A stretch of 64,000 nucleotides of DNA from Verrucomicrobia bacterium UBA3841. Lineage in GTDB: Bacteria > Verrucomicrobiota > Kiritimatiellia > RFP12 > UBA1067. How positions within the stretch are numbered: the stretch's first letter is position 1; every line of letters begins with the position of its first letter. Position numbers and translations under genes: made by a program. The notes beneath the pieces are model-generated. The model was given only the letters and a program-made list of their open reading frames with translations, searched no databases and was not told the DNA's origin. Shown one piece after another: positions 17,578 to 27,268 of this stretch. The stretch spans positions 51,779 through 115,778 of the forward strand of contig DGHT01000022.1 of the NCBI GenBank assembly GCA_002392765.1, given 5' to 3'.

Positions 17578-18506
17578 CGAAGGTAGCCTGCAGAATCGAC
17601 GACAGGCTGGCGGATCCCCTCTTCGAGGTCTTCGACGGAGGGGATTTTATTTTGTCGTCGTACCGCGACGTGGAATGGGATTCCACGGAAGTCGCGATTT
17701 ATTTTCCCGAAAAGGAACGGACCGGCGAGGCGATCGCCTGTCTGACCCGGGCTCTGCGGATCGTTGGATCGCCCGCAATACCGCAGGCGGGCGAAATCCG
17801 CGACGAGGATTGGAAATTCTCATACCGCCGCCACTTCCATACTGAAAAGATCGGCGAAAAACTGCTGATCGTACCGGCCTGGGAAGCGCCGCCCCGCGCG
17901 GAGAACGCGCAGGGGAGGAAAACGGTGATTCTCGACCCCGGCATGGCTTTCGGCACAGGCAAACATGAAACGACGCGAGCCTGCCTTGAATACATCGACG
18001 CCCTTTCGGACGGCGGCGGGAGCGTTCTGGACATGGGATGCGGCTCGGGGATTCTGTCCATAGCGGCGGCAAAGCTTGGATTCGCTCCCGTAGATGCATT
18101 CGACATCGATCCCGACGCCGCCGACGCCGCTGCGGAAAATGCGAGGAACAACGGAGTCGACATAAACTGCCGCGTTTTCGCGCTCGGCGGGGGAAGTGTC
18201 ACTCTGGATGCCAGCATCGAGGCCGCGAAGGGCATCTACCCCGATCTCGAACTGCAGTCGCGCGGAACGAAGGAGGCGTCGCCGTTCAAACCGGCGGACC
18301 TCGTTCTCGCGAACATTCTAGGCCCTCTTTTGATTGCGTTCGCAGACGAGATATGCCTGTACGTCCGCAGACATCTGGTGATTTCAGGCATCCTTGCAGA
18401 GAATTTCCCCGAAACCCTGGCCGCGTTCACGTCGCGCGGACTGGAGAAGGTTTCCGAAAAAATCTACGGGGAATGGGCTTCGGCTCTCCTTCGGCGGAGA
18501 GCCTGA
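17574..18506 (+). CDS. prmA: Ribosomal protein L11 methyltransferase
   Basis: The start is the GTG at 17574 overlapping the previous stop (GTGA), giving 310 residues, close to the usual PrmA length. The N-terminal half is the substrate-recognition part (DEDWKFSYRRHFHTEKIGEK). The C-terminal half is a class I SAM-dependent methyltransferase (LDPGMAFGTGKHETTRACLE, VLDMGCGSGILSIAAAKLG, AFDIDPDAADAAAENA, LVLANILGPLLIAFADE). It trimethylates ribosomal protein L11. The segment between motif II and the NIL motif carries a low-complexity insert (SVTLDASIEAAKGIYPDLEL) that looks longer than usual. Confidence 0.92.
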   Translation: MTKVACRIDDRLADPLFEVFDGGDFILSSYRDVEWDSTEVAIYFPEKERTGEAIACLTRALRIVGSPAIPQAGEIRDEDWKFSYRRHFHTEKIGEKLLIVPAWEAPPRAENAQGRKTVILDPGMAFGTGKHETTRACLEYIDALSDGGGSVLDMGCGSGILSIAAAKLGFAPVDAFDIDPDAADAAAENARNNGVDINCRVFALGGGSVTLDASIEAAKGIYPDLELQSRGTKEASPFKPADLVLANILGPLLIAFADEICLYVRRHLVISGILAENFPETLAAFTSRGLEKVSEKIYGEWASALLRRRA

Positions 18507-18553
18507 AAACCATTCCCCGGATTGGACGGACGGGAAATCCCCGCAACCGCGAC

Positions 18554-19105
18554 TTACGCCTTGATCTTCTTGATCAGTGAAAAGACGTAGATGGCGACAG
18601 ATCCGAACGATGTCAGAAACACGCCGCCGAGAGCCAGGAATAGGATTATCGAATTGACCGTGCGCCAGAATCCTTCCCACCACAGCACCCTGCCTGCGTT
18701 GAAAAGATCGTCGCAACCGATGCACCAGATCATCACGTAGCCTGCAAGTCCGAGCAGGATCACAAAGTTGATCGAATGCTGGATTATGTTGACCGCCTTC
18801 CCGGATTTGTCGTCCATCGACGCGGACAGCGCGGTTGCGCCGAGAAGCGCCACGAGCGCGACAAGCAGAAGGACCATGGCGGTTATGAGCTGGAAGTTCC
18901 AGACGAATCCGTTCCAGATGCTTTCGCCCCACGGCATGTCGTTGCCGAAATACGAGTTTACGGTGCCATGCCGGATCAGGTATTCGATCAGCCATGCGAA
19001 AAAGAAGTAGACGACGCCGAATACGACTCCGCCGATCAGAAGTTTGAACGGCATGCCGCTGGATGTTTTTGCTGTCGCAGCTTTGCTGTTTTCCGTATTT
19101 TCCAT
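18554..19105 (-). CDS. Four-helix integral membrane protein of unknown function
   Basis: The start is placed at the ATG at 19105 (MENTENSKAATAKTSSGMPF) because GGAGG lies 5 nt upstream; a slightly longer ATG at 19117 has no ribosome-binding site. The 183-residue protein has a short polar N terminus and four predicted membrane helices (LLIGGVVFGVVYFFFAWLI, LITAMVLLLVALVALLGATA, SINFVILLGLAGYVMIWCIG, NSIILFLALGGVFLTSFGSV). I do not recognise the family. It is transcribed alone, convergent with prmA. Confidence 0.75.
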   Translation of the reverse strand: MENTENSKAATAKTSSGMPFKLLIGGVVFGVVYFFFAWLIEYLIRHGTVNSYFGNDMPWGESIWNGFVWNFQLITAMVLLLVALVALLGATALSASMDDKSGKAVNIIQHSINFVILLGLAGYVMIWCIGCDDLFNAGRVLWWEGFWRTVNSIILFLALGGVFLTSFGSVAIYVFSLIKKIKA

Positions 19106-19137
19106 TTTCTCCTCCATTTTTTTAATAAATTATTGTT

Positions 19138-19166
19138 ATTATATCATTTTGACTACTGTATAGCAA
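19138..19166 (-). promoter_or_regulatory. Promoter of the four-helix membrane protein gene
   Basis: Minus-strand TTGCTA (19161-19166), 17-nt spacer, TATAAT (19138-19143), about 32 nt ahead of the chosen start at 19105. It is a good sigma70-type match in an AT-rich gap. Confidence 0.6.
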
Positions 19167-19219
19167 TATAAAATTCCGCGCCGTTCACGACTGGAAACAA
19201 GGTTCCGGGCGGGCGGCCG

Positions 19220-19975
19220 TCAACCGGGCGAAAACACGGACAGGGCGTTGCGGGTCGTCGTTTCGGCGAGTTTTTCGGGGGCGATGCCGAGATGCTCCGC
19301 GACAAACCGGGCGGTGTGGACGACGAACGCGGGTTCGTTCCGCTTCCCGCGCATCGGCACGGGCGCAAGATATGGCGAATCCGTTTCGACAAGCATTCTG
19401 TCGAGCGGCACGTACCTTGCGATTTCCCGCACGTTGTCCGCGAGACGGAACGTAACGATTCCGGACAGCGATATGAAAAATCCAAGGTCGAGAAGTTTTC
19501 CGCAGAAAGCCGTCGATCCCGTGAACGAATGTATTATTCCGCGCGAGGCGACTTCTTTCAGCGCGGCGAGCGTGTCTTCGTCGGCTTCGCGCGTATGGAC
19601 GACGGCGGGCAGACCGAGAGCGCGGGCCTTGTCGAGCTGCGAGACGAAAAGCTCCCTCTGCGCCTTGGCTGTATCTGCGCCATAATGGTAGTCGAGGCCG
19701 ATTTCGCCCACGGCCGCCGCTCCTTCGAAATCAAGCGGCGGCAGCGTCTTTCCGGCCTGGTCGCGATCCCAGCCTACGGCCTTGAACACGCGCGGCATCT
19801 CCCCTTCCGCTCCGGCGGCCGCGATTCTGGCGGCGTCCGCCGCGCCCGCATTGAGCGTTTCGCTTCCTCCTATGGCGGCGACGTATCCGACGCCGGCGCG
19901 CGCGGCGCGTTCGAGAACGGCCGACGTCTCCTCCTCCGTTCCCTCGAAATGGGCGTGCGTGTCGAAAAGAACCAT
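19220..19975 (-). CDS. tatD: TatD family metal-dependent hydrolase (DNase)
   Basis: A 251-residue TIM-barrel metallohydrolase. It shows the HxH metal motif at the N terminus (FDTHAHFEG), the Glu in VGEIGLDYHY, His in VVHTREA and IIHSFTGS, and Asp in MLVETDSPYLAPVP, the full TatD set. TatD enzymes act as Mg-dependent 3'-5' exonucleases in DNA repair and RNA quality control. The ATG at 19975 lies 5 nt after the tex stop; a TTG at 19984 overlapping that stop (TTGA) is an alternative start. It is the last gene of the minus-strand run from 24542. Confidence 0.93.
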   Translation of the reverse strand: MVLFDTHAHFEGTEEETSAVLERAARAGVGYVAAIGGSETLNAGAADAARIAAAGAEGEMPRVFKAVGWDRDQAGKTLPPLDFEGAAAVGEIGLDYHYGADTAKAQRELFVSQLDKARALGLPAVVHTREADEDTLAALKEVASRGIIHSFTGSTAFCGKLLDLGFFISLSGIVTFRLADNVREIARYVPLDRMLVETDSPYLAPVPMRGKRNEPAFVVHTARFVAEHLGIAPEKLAETTTRNALSVFSPG

Positions 19976-19980
19976 GCGCT

Positions 19981-22236
19981 TCAAAGGTTTGCAAACGGAT
20001 TGCAGTTGAACCCGCTCCCTGACGCCGGAGCGAACGACGTGCGTCTTTCAGGTCTCCTTTCGCCGCGGCGGGGCGAGGACTGCATTTCGGCGCGCGCCGC
20101 GCCGACAAGCGGCTTCGATTTCGCCGACAGCGCGATTCTGTTTCTGGCCAGATCGATTCCGACCACGGTCACGGCGAGCCTGTCGCCCGCCTTCACAACG
20201 CTTTTCGGATCGGTGACGAACGTATCGCTCAGTTCCGACAGGTGCACGAGGCCGTCCTGGTGGACGCCTATGTCCACGAACGCTCCGAATGCCGTGACGT
20301 TCGTCACCACGCCCTCGAGTTTCATGCCTTCCTTCAAGTCCTCGATCTTGGTCACGTCCTCGCGGAATTTCGGCGGTTCGAACGCCTTTCTCGGGTCGCG
20401 TCCCGGCTTCGTCAGTTCGGCGACTATATCCTTGAGAGTCGGCTCTCCCACATCGGACGTGATGTATTTGCGCACGTCGATTTTCGACGCGAGCAGTTTA
20501 TTGCCGACGAGTTCGCCCACGGACACCCCCATGTCGTCCGCCATCCTGCCCACGAGTCCGTATCGCTCCGGATGGACGGCTGACGCGTCCAGCGGATTGG
20601 CGCCGCCGCGTATGCGCAGGAAGCCCGCGCACTGCTCGAACGCCTTGTCGCCCAGACCCTTGACTTTCTTCAGGTCTTCGCGGCTCGAAAACTTTCCGTT
20701 CTCGTTGCGCCATTCGACGATGGCTTTGGCAAGGGACGATCCTATGCCGGACACGCGCTCGAGAAGCTGCGCGGAAGCGGTGTTCAGCTCGACGCCTACC
20801 GCGTTCACGCAGCTTTCCACGACTTCGTCGAGCTTCTGTCCGAGAAGCGGCTGGTGGACGTCGTGCTGGTACTGTCCGACGCCTATCGCCTTGGGATCGA
20901 TCTTGACGAGTTCGGCAAGCGGATCCTGGAGTCTGCGTCCGATCGAAATCGCGCCTCTCACCGTGAGGTCGAGGTCGGGGAACTCCTTGCGGGCCACTTC
21001 GCTGGCCGAATACACGGACGCGCCCGACTCGCTGACCTGCACGACCATCGGCTCCGGTATTTCCGGATGCTGCGCGGAAAGGCGCTTGAGCGTCTGGCGG
21101 ACGAACGCCTCCGTCTCGCGCCCGGCGGTTCCGTTTCCGACCGCAACCGCCGCGGGGCGGTATTTATTTACTATCATCGCGATCGCCTTGGCGGACTCGT
21201 CCGGCTTCTGCTGCGGGAATATCACGGTCTTGCCGAGATATTTGCCGGTCTGGTCCATCATCGCGACCTTGCAACCCGTCCTTATGCCGGGGTCGATCGC
21301 GAGGACCGCCTTCTCGCCGAGCGGCGGGGCGAGAAGAAGATGCCTGAGATTCTCCGCGAACACGTCCACGGCGGATCTGTCGGCCGCCATTTTCTTGTCG
21401 ACGCTCGCGTCCACCTCGCACGAAGGGGCTAGAAGCCTCTTGTACGCGTCTTCGGCGGAAGCAAGCAGCTGCTCCCTGCAGGCCGGCGCCGCAGCCGCCT
21501 TCGGCGCCTCGGCGCAGACGAGTTCCATGATCCCGTCAAGCGCGCGGTCCTTGTCCACTTCAAGCTTCACCCACAATACGCCCTCCTTCTGTCCGCGGCG
21601 GATGGCGAGGTATCTGTGGGACGGTATCGTCGCTATGGGTTCGGAGAAATCGTAGTACTGCTCGAACTTGGTGGGCGTCTCCGGCTTCGGGGAGGCGACG
21701 GTGCTTTTCACCGTGGACTTCGTCGAGAAAAGATTGCGCACGAAACCTCTCACGTTCGCCATGTCGGCGATGCGCTCCGACACGATGTCGCGCGCAAACT
21801 GCAAATCCTCCTCCGCCGCGCCTTTGACGTCCGCCGCGACGCCGTTCCATATCGCCTCCGCGAGAGGCTCGAAACCTTTCTCTTTCGCAATCTGCGCGCG
21901 CGTCCTGCGTTTGGGCTTGTAGGGCTGGTAGAGGTCTTCGAGCGCCGCCTTCTGCCAGCATCCGGCGATGGCTTTTTCCAGATCCTCCGTCAATTTGCCC
22001 TGCTCCGATATCGACTTGAGTATCGTCTCCTTGCGGGATTCCAGTTCCCCGTAGTAGGCGAGGCGCTCCTGTATCTTTCCGATCGCCACCTCGTCGAGAT
22101 TGCCGTGCGCCTCTTTGCGGTAGCGGGCGATGAACGGCACTGTGGATCCTTCCGAAAGAAGTTTTTCGACTGCGGCTATCTGTCTTGCGGATGCGCCGAC
22201 CTCCGTCTGCATCCTTGCGAGTATTTCCTGGTTCAT
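19981..22236 (-). CDS. tex: Tex-like RNA-binding transcription accessory protein
   Basis: A 751-residue protein with the complete Tex layout. It has an N-terminal helical region with STVPFIARYRKEAHGNLDEV, and a YqgF/RNase H-like domain (KAVLAIDPGIRTGCKVAMMD ... AVGNGTAGRETEAFVRQTL). Helix-hairpin-helix repeats follow (VSGIGSSLAKAIVEWRNENG). It ends with an S1 domain (KLEGVVTNVTAFGAFVDIGV). About 30 residues follow the S1 domain, rich in Ser, Arg and Pro. Tex binds nucleic acids and RNA polymerase and affects transcription and stress tolerance. The gene lies 16 nt after the Na/Pi transporter gene in one operon. Confidence 0.95.
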   Translation of the reverse strand: MNQEILARMQTEVGASARQIAAVEKLLSEGSTVPFIARYRKEAHGNLDEVAIGKIQERLAYYGELESRKETILKSISEQGKLTEDLEKAIAGCWQKAALEDLYQPYKPKRRTRAQIAKEKGFEPLAEAIWNGVAADVKGAAEEDLQFARDIVSERIADMANVRGFVRNLFSTKSTVKSTVASPKPETPTKFEQYYDFSEPIATIPSHRYLAIRRGQKEGVLWVKLEVDKDRALDGIMELVCAEAPKAAAAPACREQLLASAEDAYKRLLAPSCEVDASVDKKMAADRSAVDVFAENLRHLLLAPPLGEKAVLAIDPGIRTGCKVAMMDQTGKYLGKTVIFPQQKPDESAKAIAMIVNKYRPAAVAVGNGTAGRETEAFVRQTLKRLSAQHPEIPEPMVVQVSESGASVYSASEVARKEFPDLDLTVRGAISIGRRLQDPLAELVKIDPKAIGVGQYQHDVHQPLLGQKLDEVVESCVNAVGVELNTASAQLLERVSGIGSSLAKAIVEWRNENGKFSSREDLKKVKGLGDKAFEQCAGFLRIRGGANPLDASAVHPERYGLVGRMADDMGVSVGELVGNKLLASKIDVRKYITSDVGEPTLKDIVAELTKPGRDPRKAFEPPKFREDVTKIEDLKEGMKLEGVVTNVTAFGAFVDIGVHQDGLVHLSELSDTFVTDPKSVVKAGDRLAVTVVGIDLARNRIALSAKSKPLVGAARAEMQSSPRRGERRPERRTSFAPASGSGFNCNPFANL

Positions 22237-22252
22237 TTTCTCCTCTGTGGCG

Positions 22253-23956
22253 TCAGCGCTTTCCGCCGGCCACCGTTTCGGCTATGTTCAAATAGTACGA
22301 TCTCATCCGCTCGTACGCGTTGATAATGTCCAGTTCCGCGAGAACGCGCATCGACGATCCGGGATCTTCCGGTCCGACGCGTCCGAGCTGCGTTTTGCGG
22401 CAATCGCGCAAAAACTCGTGTATGTTCTTCGATTCGCCCTGGACGTCCTTTATGTCCACCTGCGGACGCGGCGAACGGATCCACGGGGTTATCCTGTGGG
22501 CGAACGCGGAGACGCGGTCGTGTACGGAAAGAAGCAGCGCGCGCGACTCGTCGGAAATGCCCTGCTTGTTCTTTCTCAAACGCTTCACCGCCTTCAAAAC
22601 CGCGACAGCCTCGTCGGACACGCTCTCCAGTTCGTCCGTGAACCTCAGAATCCTCTGCGCGCGCTCTGCGACATCCTGCGAAAGACGCTTGGACATCATG
22701 CCGCCGAGAAATTCGGTAATCTCGCGCTGGACGTTGTCGAGAATGTCTTCGCGGTGGACGATATGGGTTTCCGGCCCGTCGCCCTCGGACGTCTCGCCCT
22801 TGAGCACCTTCCTTGCGCAGTCGAGAAGCTCCAGATTCGACTCTTTCATGAAATGGACTTCCTGAAGAGCCTGGTCGCAGGCGATGACGGGCGAAATCTT
22901 CGCGCCGACACGGAGGGACGAAAGATGCGGCTTTTCGTTCTCGGGCTGCGGAACGAGCCGCTCCACGAGGCGGCAGAACGGCTTCACGAACGGGAAGAAA
23001 AGAAGCCCGCGGCAGATTGCGAATATCGTGTCCGTAACAGCAATCGGAGCCATCATGTGCGGATAGGAGCATATCTCGCGTCCCTGCGCGACGACCGTTT
23101 CGGCGACGTGCCAGTCGGGGAAGAGCAGCTGGCCCGTCTTCACGAAAAGCGGGAACAGCCACACGAGAACGATAGACCCGAGAAAATTCGAAAGCGTATG
23201 CGACAAAGCCGTCCGCCGGGCGTCGGCCGTGCCGCCGATCGCGGCGATCCAGCCGGTCGCGGTGGTGCCGATGTTCGCCCCGAAAAGAACCGCTATCGCC
23301 ACTTCGTACGTTATGAGCCCCTGCGAGGCGAGAGCCATGGCTATGGCTATCGTCGCCGCAGACGACTGGATTACGGCCGTGAGGAAAAGCGCGACTACGG
23401 CGATCATGAACACGCCGGAGATGCTGTCTGCCGAAAATCTGGTGAATATGGATGAAATTTCCGGATTGTCGCGGATCGGCGTCACGCCCTCCTTCATGAA
23501 ATAAAGACCCAGGAACACGAGTCCCAGGCCTATCGCGGTAAGACCTAGATTGTGCACCTTCTCGCCGCGGAGGAAGAAATACAGAATGCCGCCGAGCCCC
23601 AGTCCGACGAGTGCGATGAACTGCGGGTCGGGCGCGTAGGCGATGATCCATATCGTTCCCGTAGTGCCGATGTTCGCGCCGATCAGGACGGCGAACGCCT
23701 GGGGAAGCGTCATGAGGGCCGTGGAGACGAACCCGACGAGCATGACGGTTATGATCGACGAAGACTGGACGATCATGGTCGATACTATGCCCGATCCGAT
23801 TCCGACTATCCGGTGGCTCGTGGCTTTCGCCATGAATTTTCTCAACCCGCCCCCGGCGGTAGCCTGGAGACCTTCGGAGAGGTGTTTCATTCCAAGCAGA
23901 AACACGCCCAGCCCTCCGAAAACCGTCATAACCACATTCAAGAGGACTGACAACAT
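22253..23956 (-). CDS. Na/Pi cotransporter family protein with PhoU-like C terminus
   Basis: A 567-residue membrane protein. The first 320 residues carry the two inverted Na/Pi (NptA/PNaS) repeats with their signature QSSS/QSSA motifs (STMIVQSSSIITVMLVGF; TAVIQSSAATIAIAMALA) and paired GANIGTT motifs. The cytoplasmic C terminus (about 340-560) is helical and PhoU-like (EVHFMKESNLELLDCARKVL, ITEFLGGMMSKRLSQDVAER). The protein imports phosphate with sodium or exports excess phosphate, with PhoU as the likely regulatory part. It is followed closely by tex. Confidence 0.92.
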   Translation of the reverse strand: MLSVLLNVVMTVFGGLGVFLLGMKHLSEGLQATAGGGLRKFMAKATSHRIVGIGSGIVSTMIVQSSSIITVMLVGFVSTALMTLPQAFAVLIGANIGTTGTIWIIAYAPDPQFIALVGLGLGGILYFFLRGEKVHNLGLTAIGLGLVFLGLYFMKEGVTPIRDNPEISSIFTRFSADSISGVFMIAVVALFLTAVIQSSAATIAIAMALASQGLITYEVAIAVLFGANIGTTATGWIAAIGGTADARRTALSHTLSNFLGSIVLVWLFPLFVKTGQLLFPDWHVAETVVAQGREICSYPHMMAPIAVTDTIFAICRGLLFFPFVKPFCRLVERLVPQPENEKPHLSSLRVGAKISPVIACDQALQEVHFMKESNLELLDCARKVLKGETSEGDGPETHIVHREDILDNVQREITEFLGGMMSKRLSQDVAERAQRILRFTDELESVSDEAVAVLKAVKRLRKNKQGISDESRALLLSVHDRVSAFAHRITPWIRSPRPQVDIKDVQGESKNIHEFLRDCRKTQLGRVGPEDPGSSMRVLAELDIINAYERMRSYYLNIAETVAGGKR

Positions 23957-23978
23957 TGCGTAACCCCCGATTCGATGC

Positions 23979-24542
23979 TCAATGCGCGGTCAGGGAAATG
24001 ACAGCGAATGAAGCTCCCGCCGCGCACATCGCCGCGCCGGACAGTCTGCCTCCCCAGTCCCTGGAAAAAACGATGTCGAAAGCTTTTTCAAGACGCCACG
24101 GATAGAACATGCCGTACATGCCTATCATCGCCCCGAGATACGCAAGCGCGACAACGATGTCGATCGGCGCGAACGCGACCCCCGCCTCCGGACGGAGCGC
24201 GTGCGTGCTTTTGAAAAGTTCCGCCGGCACGAGCATCAGTATGCCTGACAGCGCGCGCACGGAAAGATGCTCCGGCATCCACGCCGCCGTAAGATACGTC
24301 AGCACGACCGCCATTATCCAGAGCTGTCCGGGGAAAATCTTCGTCACGGCGTCAAACGCGTCGATTCCGATTATGTCGCATTCGTAGGCCGTCCAGAACC
24401 ACGCTATCGCGGTCAGCGGCCATGCGACAAATTTGGAAGAGCGGAAGAAAACGGAAAACGATCTTGCGGCGGACGGGGAAAACAAAGCGACCCCGCCGAA
24501 GGCGAGGACCGGAACACCTAGAAGAATCGACCAGAAAAGCAT
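23979..24542 (-). CDS. Polytopic membrane protein of unknown function
   Basis: A 187-residue protein with about five hydrophobic segments (LFWSILLGVPVLAFGGVALF, FVAWPLTAIAWFWTAYECDI, LWIMAVVLTYLTAAWMP, IDIVVALAYLGAMIGMYGMF, AAMCAAGASFAVISLTA). No motif of a known family was recognised. It begins 8 nt after the 3' end of tRNA-Cys and ends 22 nt before the Na/Pi transporter gene, so it may be cotranscribed with both. Confidence 0.72.
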   Translation of the reverse strand: MLFWSILLGVPVLAFGGVALFSPSAARSFSVFFRSSKFVAWPLTAIAWFWTAYECDIIGIDAFDAVTKIFPGQLWIMAVVLTYLTAAWMPEHLSVRALSGILMLVPAELFKSTHALRPEAGVAFAPIDIVVALAYLGAMIGMYGMFYPWRLEKAFDIVFSRDWGGRLSGAAMCAAGASFAVISLTAH

Positions 24543-24550
24543 TTCGAAAA

Positions 24551-24624
24551 TGGAGGTGGGAAGCGGAGTTGAACCGCTGTAAGCGGATTTGCAGTCCGCG
24601 ACCTAACCGCTCGGCCATCCCACC
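24551..24624 (-). tRNA. tRNA-Cys (GCA)
   Basis: The 74-nt gene folds as a full cloverleaf. The acceptor stem is GGTGGGA/TCCCACC, the anticodon arm GCGGA-CTGCAAA-TCCGC has anticodon GCA, and the T arm is AGCGG-TTCAACT-CCGCT. The discriminator is U73, typical of tRNA-Cys, and the 3' CCA is encoded. A TATAAT on the minus strand at 24643-24648, 18 nt upstream, is a likely -10 box. Confidence 0.97.
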
Positions 24625-24672
24625 GTATTGTTCGTTAGATTGATTATATTCTATCAAAAAATGAAACGGAAA

Positions 24673-27222
24673 TCAACCAAGAATTTGAGAAATATCCTCG
24701 GCCGTGAGTTTTTCCATGACCTGCGCGTCGGAAGTGGACACCGTAGCCGATATTACCGCCTCCTTTTTGCGCTGGAGCGCCAGCACTTTTTCTTCGACGC
24801 TCCCGGAGGCTATCATTTTCACGACGAACACGTTTTTCTTCTGTCCGATTCTGTGCGCCCGGTCCGTCGCCTGCGCCTCGACCGCAGGATTCCACCACGG
24901 ATCGTAGTGTATCACCATGTCCGCCCCCGTCAGATTCAGTCCCGTGCCTCCCGCCATGAGCGATATGAGGAAAACGGGTATGGTCGGATCGCGGTTGAAC
25001 TTGCCGCACTCTCCCAGACGGTCTTTCGTGGAACCGTCGAGGTAGCAGAACTTCACGCCCTCCTCGCCGAGTTCCGCGGCGATCGCCTGGAGCGTCTTTA
25101 CGAACTGGGAGAACACGAGAATTTTGTGTCCGCCGGCGATCGCGCTCTCAAGCTGCTCCATGAACGCCGGAAGCTTGCCGACCGACGCGCAACGCCTCAG
25201 TTTCATCAGGAGCGCGAGTATCTCGAATTTCGACTTGGCGAATCCCTTGGCCTTTATCATGTCCCCGGCGGTGCGGCGCGCCGCGGCCAGAAGCGAATTG
25301 TATTCGCGCTGCGAATCCTCGTCCATCGGGCAGTAGGAGATTTTCGTTATCTTGTCGGGGAGATCCTTCGCGACGGTCTGCTTCAGTCTCCTCATTATGA
25401 AGGGATGGAGCTTCCGCTTCAGTTTCGCCAGCGCTTCCGCCGCGCGGTCGCCGCCGTCGGCCACCGCCTGCTCGTACACGGCCCGGAATATTTCGTACTC
25501 GCCGAGATATCCGGGCATCAGAAAATCGAAAATCGACCAAACATCAGCGACGGAGTTTTCCACCGGGGTGCCGGTCAGGGCGAGGCGCCGCCGCGAGCGG
25601 ACGGCCTTGACGCATTTGGCGTTTTTCGTCTGCCTGTTCTTTATGTGCTGCGCTTCGTCCAGAACCACGGCGGAGAACTCGATCCCCGCGTAGGCCTGCT
25701 CGAAATCGCGCTGGAGAAGCGCGTACGACGTGACGACAATATCGGCTTCCTCCATCAGACCGAACATGGCCTCGCGTCCCTGTCCGGACACGACGAGAGT
25801 CTTGAGCCACGGAGTGAATTTCTCGGCTTCCGCCTGCCAGTTTCTGACTAGACTTGTCGGACACACTATGAGCGCGGGGCCTCTTTTCCCTCCGTCCTCC
25901 GGCGGCAGACTCAGCCACGTGAGCGTCTGGAGCGTCTTCCCGAGACCCATTTCGTCGGCCAGAAGGCCGCAAAGCCCGGCCTTTTCGATGAAGCGCATCC
26001 AGTACACGCCCTGCTTCTGGTAGGGGCGCAGCACCTTGTCCAGACTTCCCAGACTCACCGGCTCGAACTTCGCGCCCGACTCTCTGTTGCGCAGCGCGGC
26101 GGTTTTCATCCATACGGCGGCCTGCGAGCTGTCGACCTCTATGACGTCCTCGAGCGCGGAGAGCGCGCTTTTCACGTACGCGCCGTGTATCTGCTTTACG
26201 CGGAACCATCCCGCCGACGCGCCGTCCTGGCTCGAGGAGCAGTCGCGGAACACCTCGTGCATGGTCTCGATAGCCCTGTTGTCGAGAAGTATGGGCTTGC
26301 CGTCGCGCATGATGAATCCGCGCCCCGCATTCAGCGCCACCTGCACCTCGACGGGACTGGCCTCGCCGCCGCTGGACGTCTCGAAGCGGTACGTCACGTC
26401 TATCGCCCCGCCGGGCGCGTCGCGCACGCATACGACAGGCAGCACGTACGGCATGGAATCCATGGCGTTTTCCAGCTTCTCGGACAGGTCGACTCTCCAT
26501 CCGCGGCGTCTCAAATCCGGTATTCCAGCCCCTAGGAAGTTGAGTGTAGAGTGCATGTCGGAAAGATAAAGACGCAGATCGCCCGAAGAATACCCTTTCT
26601 CGAATCCCCACCGGGCGAGAACGGCGAGCGCTCCGCGTTCCCTGGACATGTTGCGCACGAGCCTGATTCCCGGATCGGCGGGCGACTCCATGTACACCGT
26701 TCTTTCGCTCTGGACGGAACACGCCGGAAAATCAATATCTCCGTACCAGGCGTCCACGGTAACGGAAAGCGCCGCGGTAGAACCGGAGACGAAAAGGTAG
26801 AATCCCGGTTCTGCGGGAACCTCGACGAAATCCCCGTCCGGCGCGCCTTCCTCCCCGTATTCCGCGCCGGGCCGCGCATCCGCCCCCTCCCCCTCCGTGG
26901 ACGTTTCCGCAGTATCGTCGTCGTCCATCTCGGCGACCATGCGCGCGATGGCTATGGCGACGACGTGCGGACATATCTGTCCGAGTTTCCGGTTAGTGTA
27001 GCACGGACAGTCGGAGCGCACGCGCCCTTTCGCCTCGAGCTTCAGCGAAACGGGCATGCCCCATCCGTCGGGCCGCATTATCTTGCCTGATATCTCGAGC
27101 GTGTCGTCGTCATACTCGACATCGACGACATCGCCGGAATTGCAGATGGCGAGTGCCTGGTTGAAAACCTCTTCGCCGCCCCATCCGATAAGTTCTTCTC
27201 TTGTTATGCCGCTTTTGATCAT
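24673..27222 (-). CDS. SNF2/Rad54-family helicase with SWIM zinc finger
   Basis: An 849-residue protein. Residues about 50-90 form a SWIM zinc finger (SDCPCYTN ... ICPHVVAIAIA; CxC...CxH). An acidic linker of Glu and Asp follows, then a SNF2_N ATPase with Walker A (LADEMGLGKTLQTLTWLSL), DEAQH box (VVLDEAQHIKN) and LTGTPVENS. The Helicase_C half ends with MIHYDPWWNPAVEAQATDRA and HRIGQKKNVFVVKM. The family remodels protein-DNA complexes with ATP. The gene stands alone, between tRNA-Cys and a divergently placed glycan operon end. Presence outside a defence cassette suggests a housekeeping role. Confidence 0.94.
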   Translation of the reverse strand: MIKSGITREELIGWGGEEVFNQALAICNSGDVVDVEYDDDTLEISGKIMRPDGWGMPVSLKLEAKGRVRSDCPCYTNRKLGQICPHVVAIAIARMVAEMDDDDTAETSTEGEGADARPGAEYGEEGAPDGDFVEVPAEPGFYLFVSGSTAALSVTVDAWYGDIDFPACSVQSERTVYMESPADPGIRLVRNMSRERGALAVLARWGFEKGYSSGDLRLYLSDMHSTLNFLGAGIPDLRRRGWRVDLSEKLENAMDSMPYVLPVVCVRDAPGGAIDVTYRFETSSGGEASPVEVQVALNAGRGFIMRDGKPILLDNRAIETMHEVFRDCSSSQDGASAGWFRVKQIHGAYVKSALSALEDVIEVDSSQAAVWMKTAALRNRESGAKFEPVSLGSLDKVLRPYQKQGVYWMRFIEKAGLCGLLADEMGLGKTLQTLTWLSLPPEDGGKRGPALIVCPTSLVRNWQAEAEKFTPWLKTLVVSGQGREAMFGLMEEADIVVTSYALLQRDFEQAYAGIEFSAVVLDEAQHIKNRQTKNAKCVKAVRSRRRLALTGTPVENSVADVWSIFDFLMPGYLGEYEIFRAVYEQAVADGGDRAAEALAKLKRKLHPFIMRRLKQTVAKDLPDKITKISYCPMDEDSQREYNSLLAAARRTAGDMIKAKGFAKSKFEILALLMKLRRCASVGKLPAFMEQLESAIAGGHKILVFSQFVKTLQAIAAELGEEGVKFCYLDGSTKDRLGECGKFNRDPTIPVFLISLMAGGTGLNLTGADMVIHYDPWWNPAVEAQATDRAHRIGQKKNVFVVKMIASGSVEEKVLALQRKKEAVISATVSTSDAQVMEKLTAEDISQILG

Positions 27223-27268
27223 GCTGTATTGGATATGTCGTAGTGGAATTTCGATTCAGCGGCAATCA

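Noticed and set aside
19292..21655. 787-codon open frame on the plus strand
   Set aside because: Antisense to tatD and tex, whose motifs are complete; the translation is low-complexity Ser/Arg sequence.
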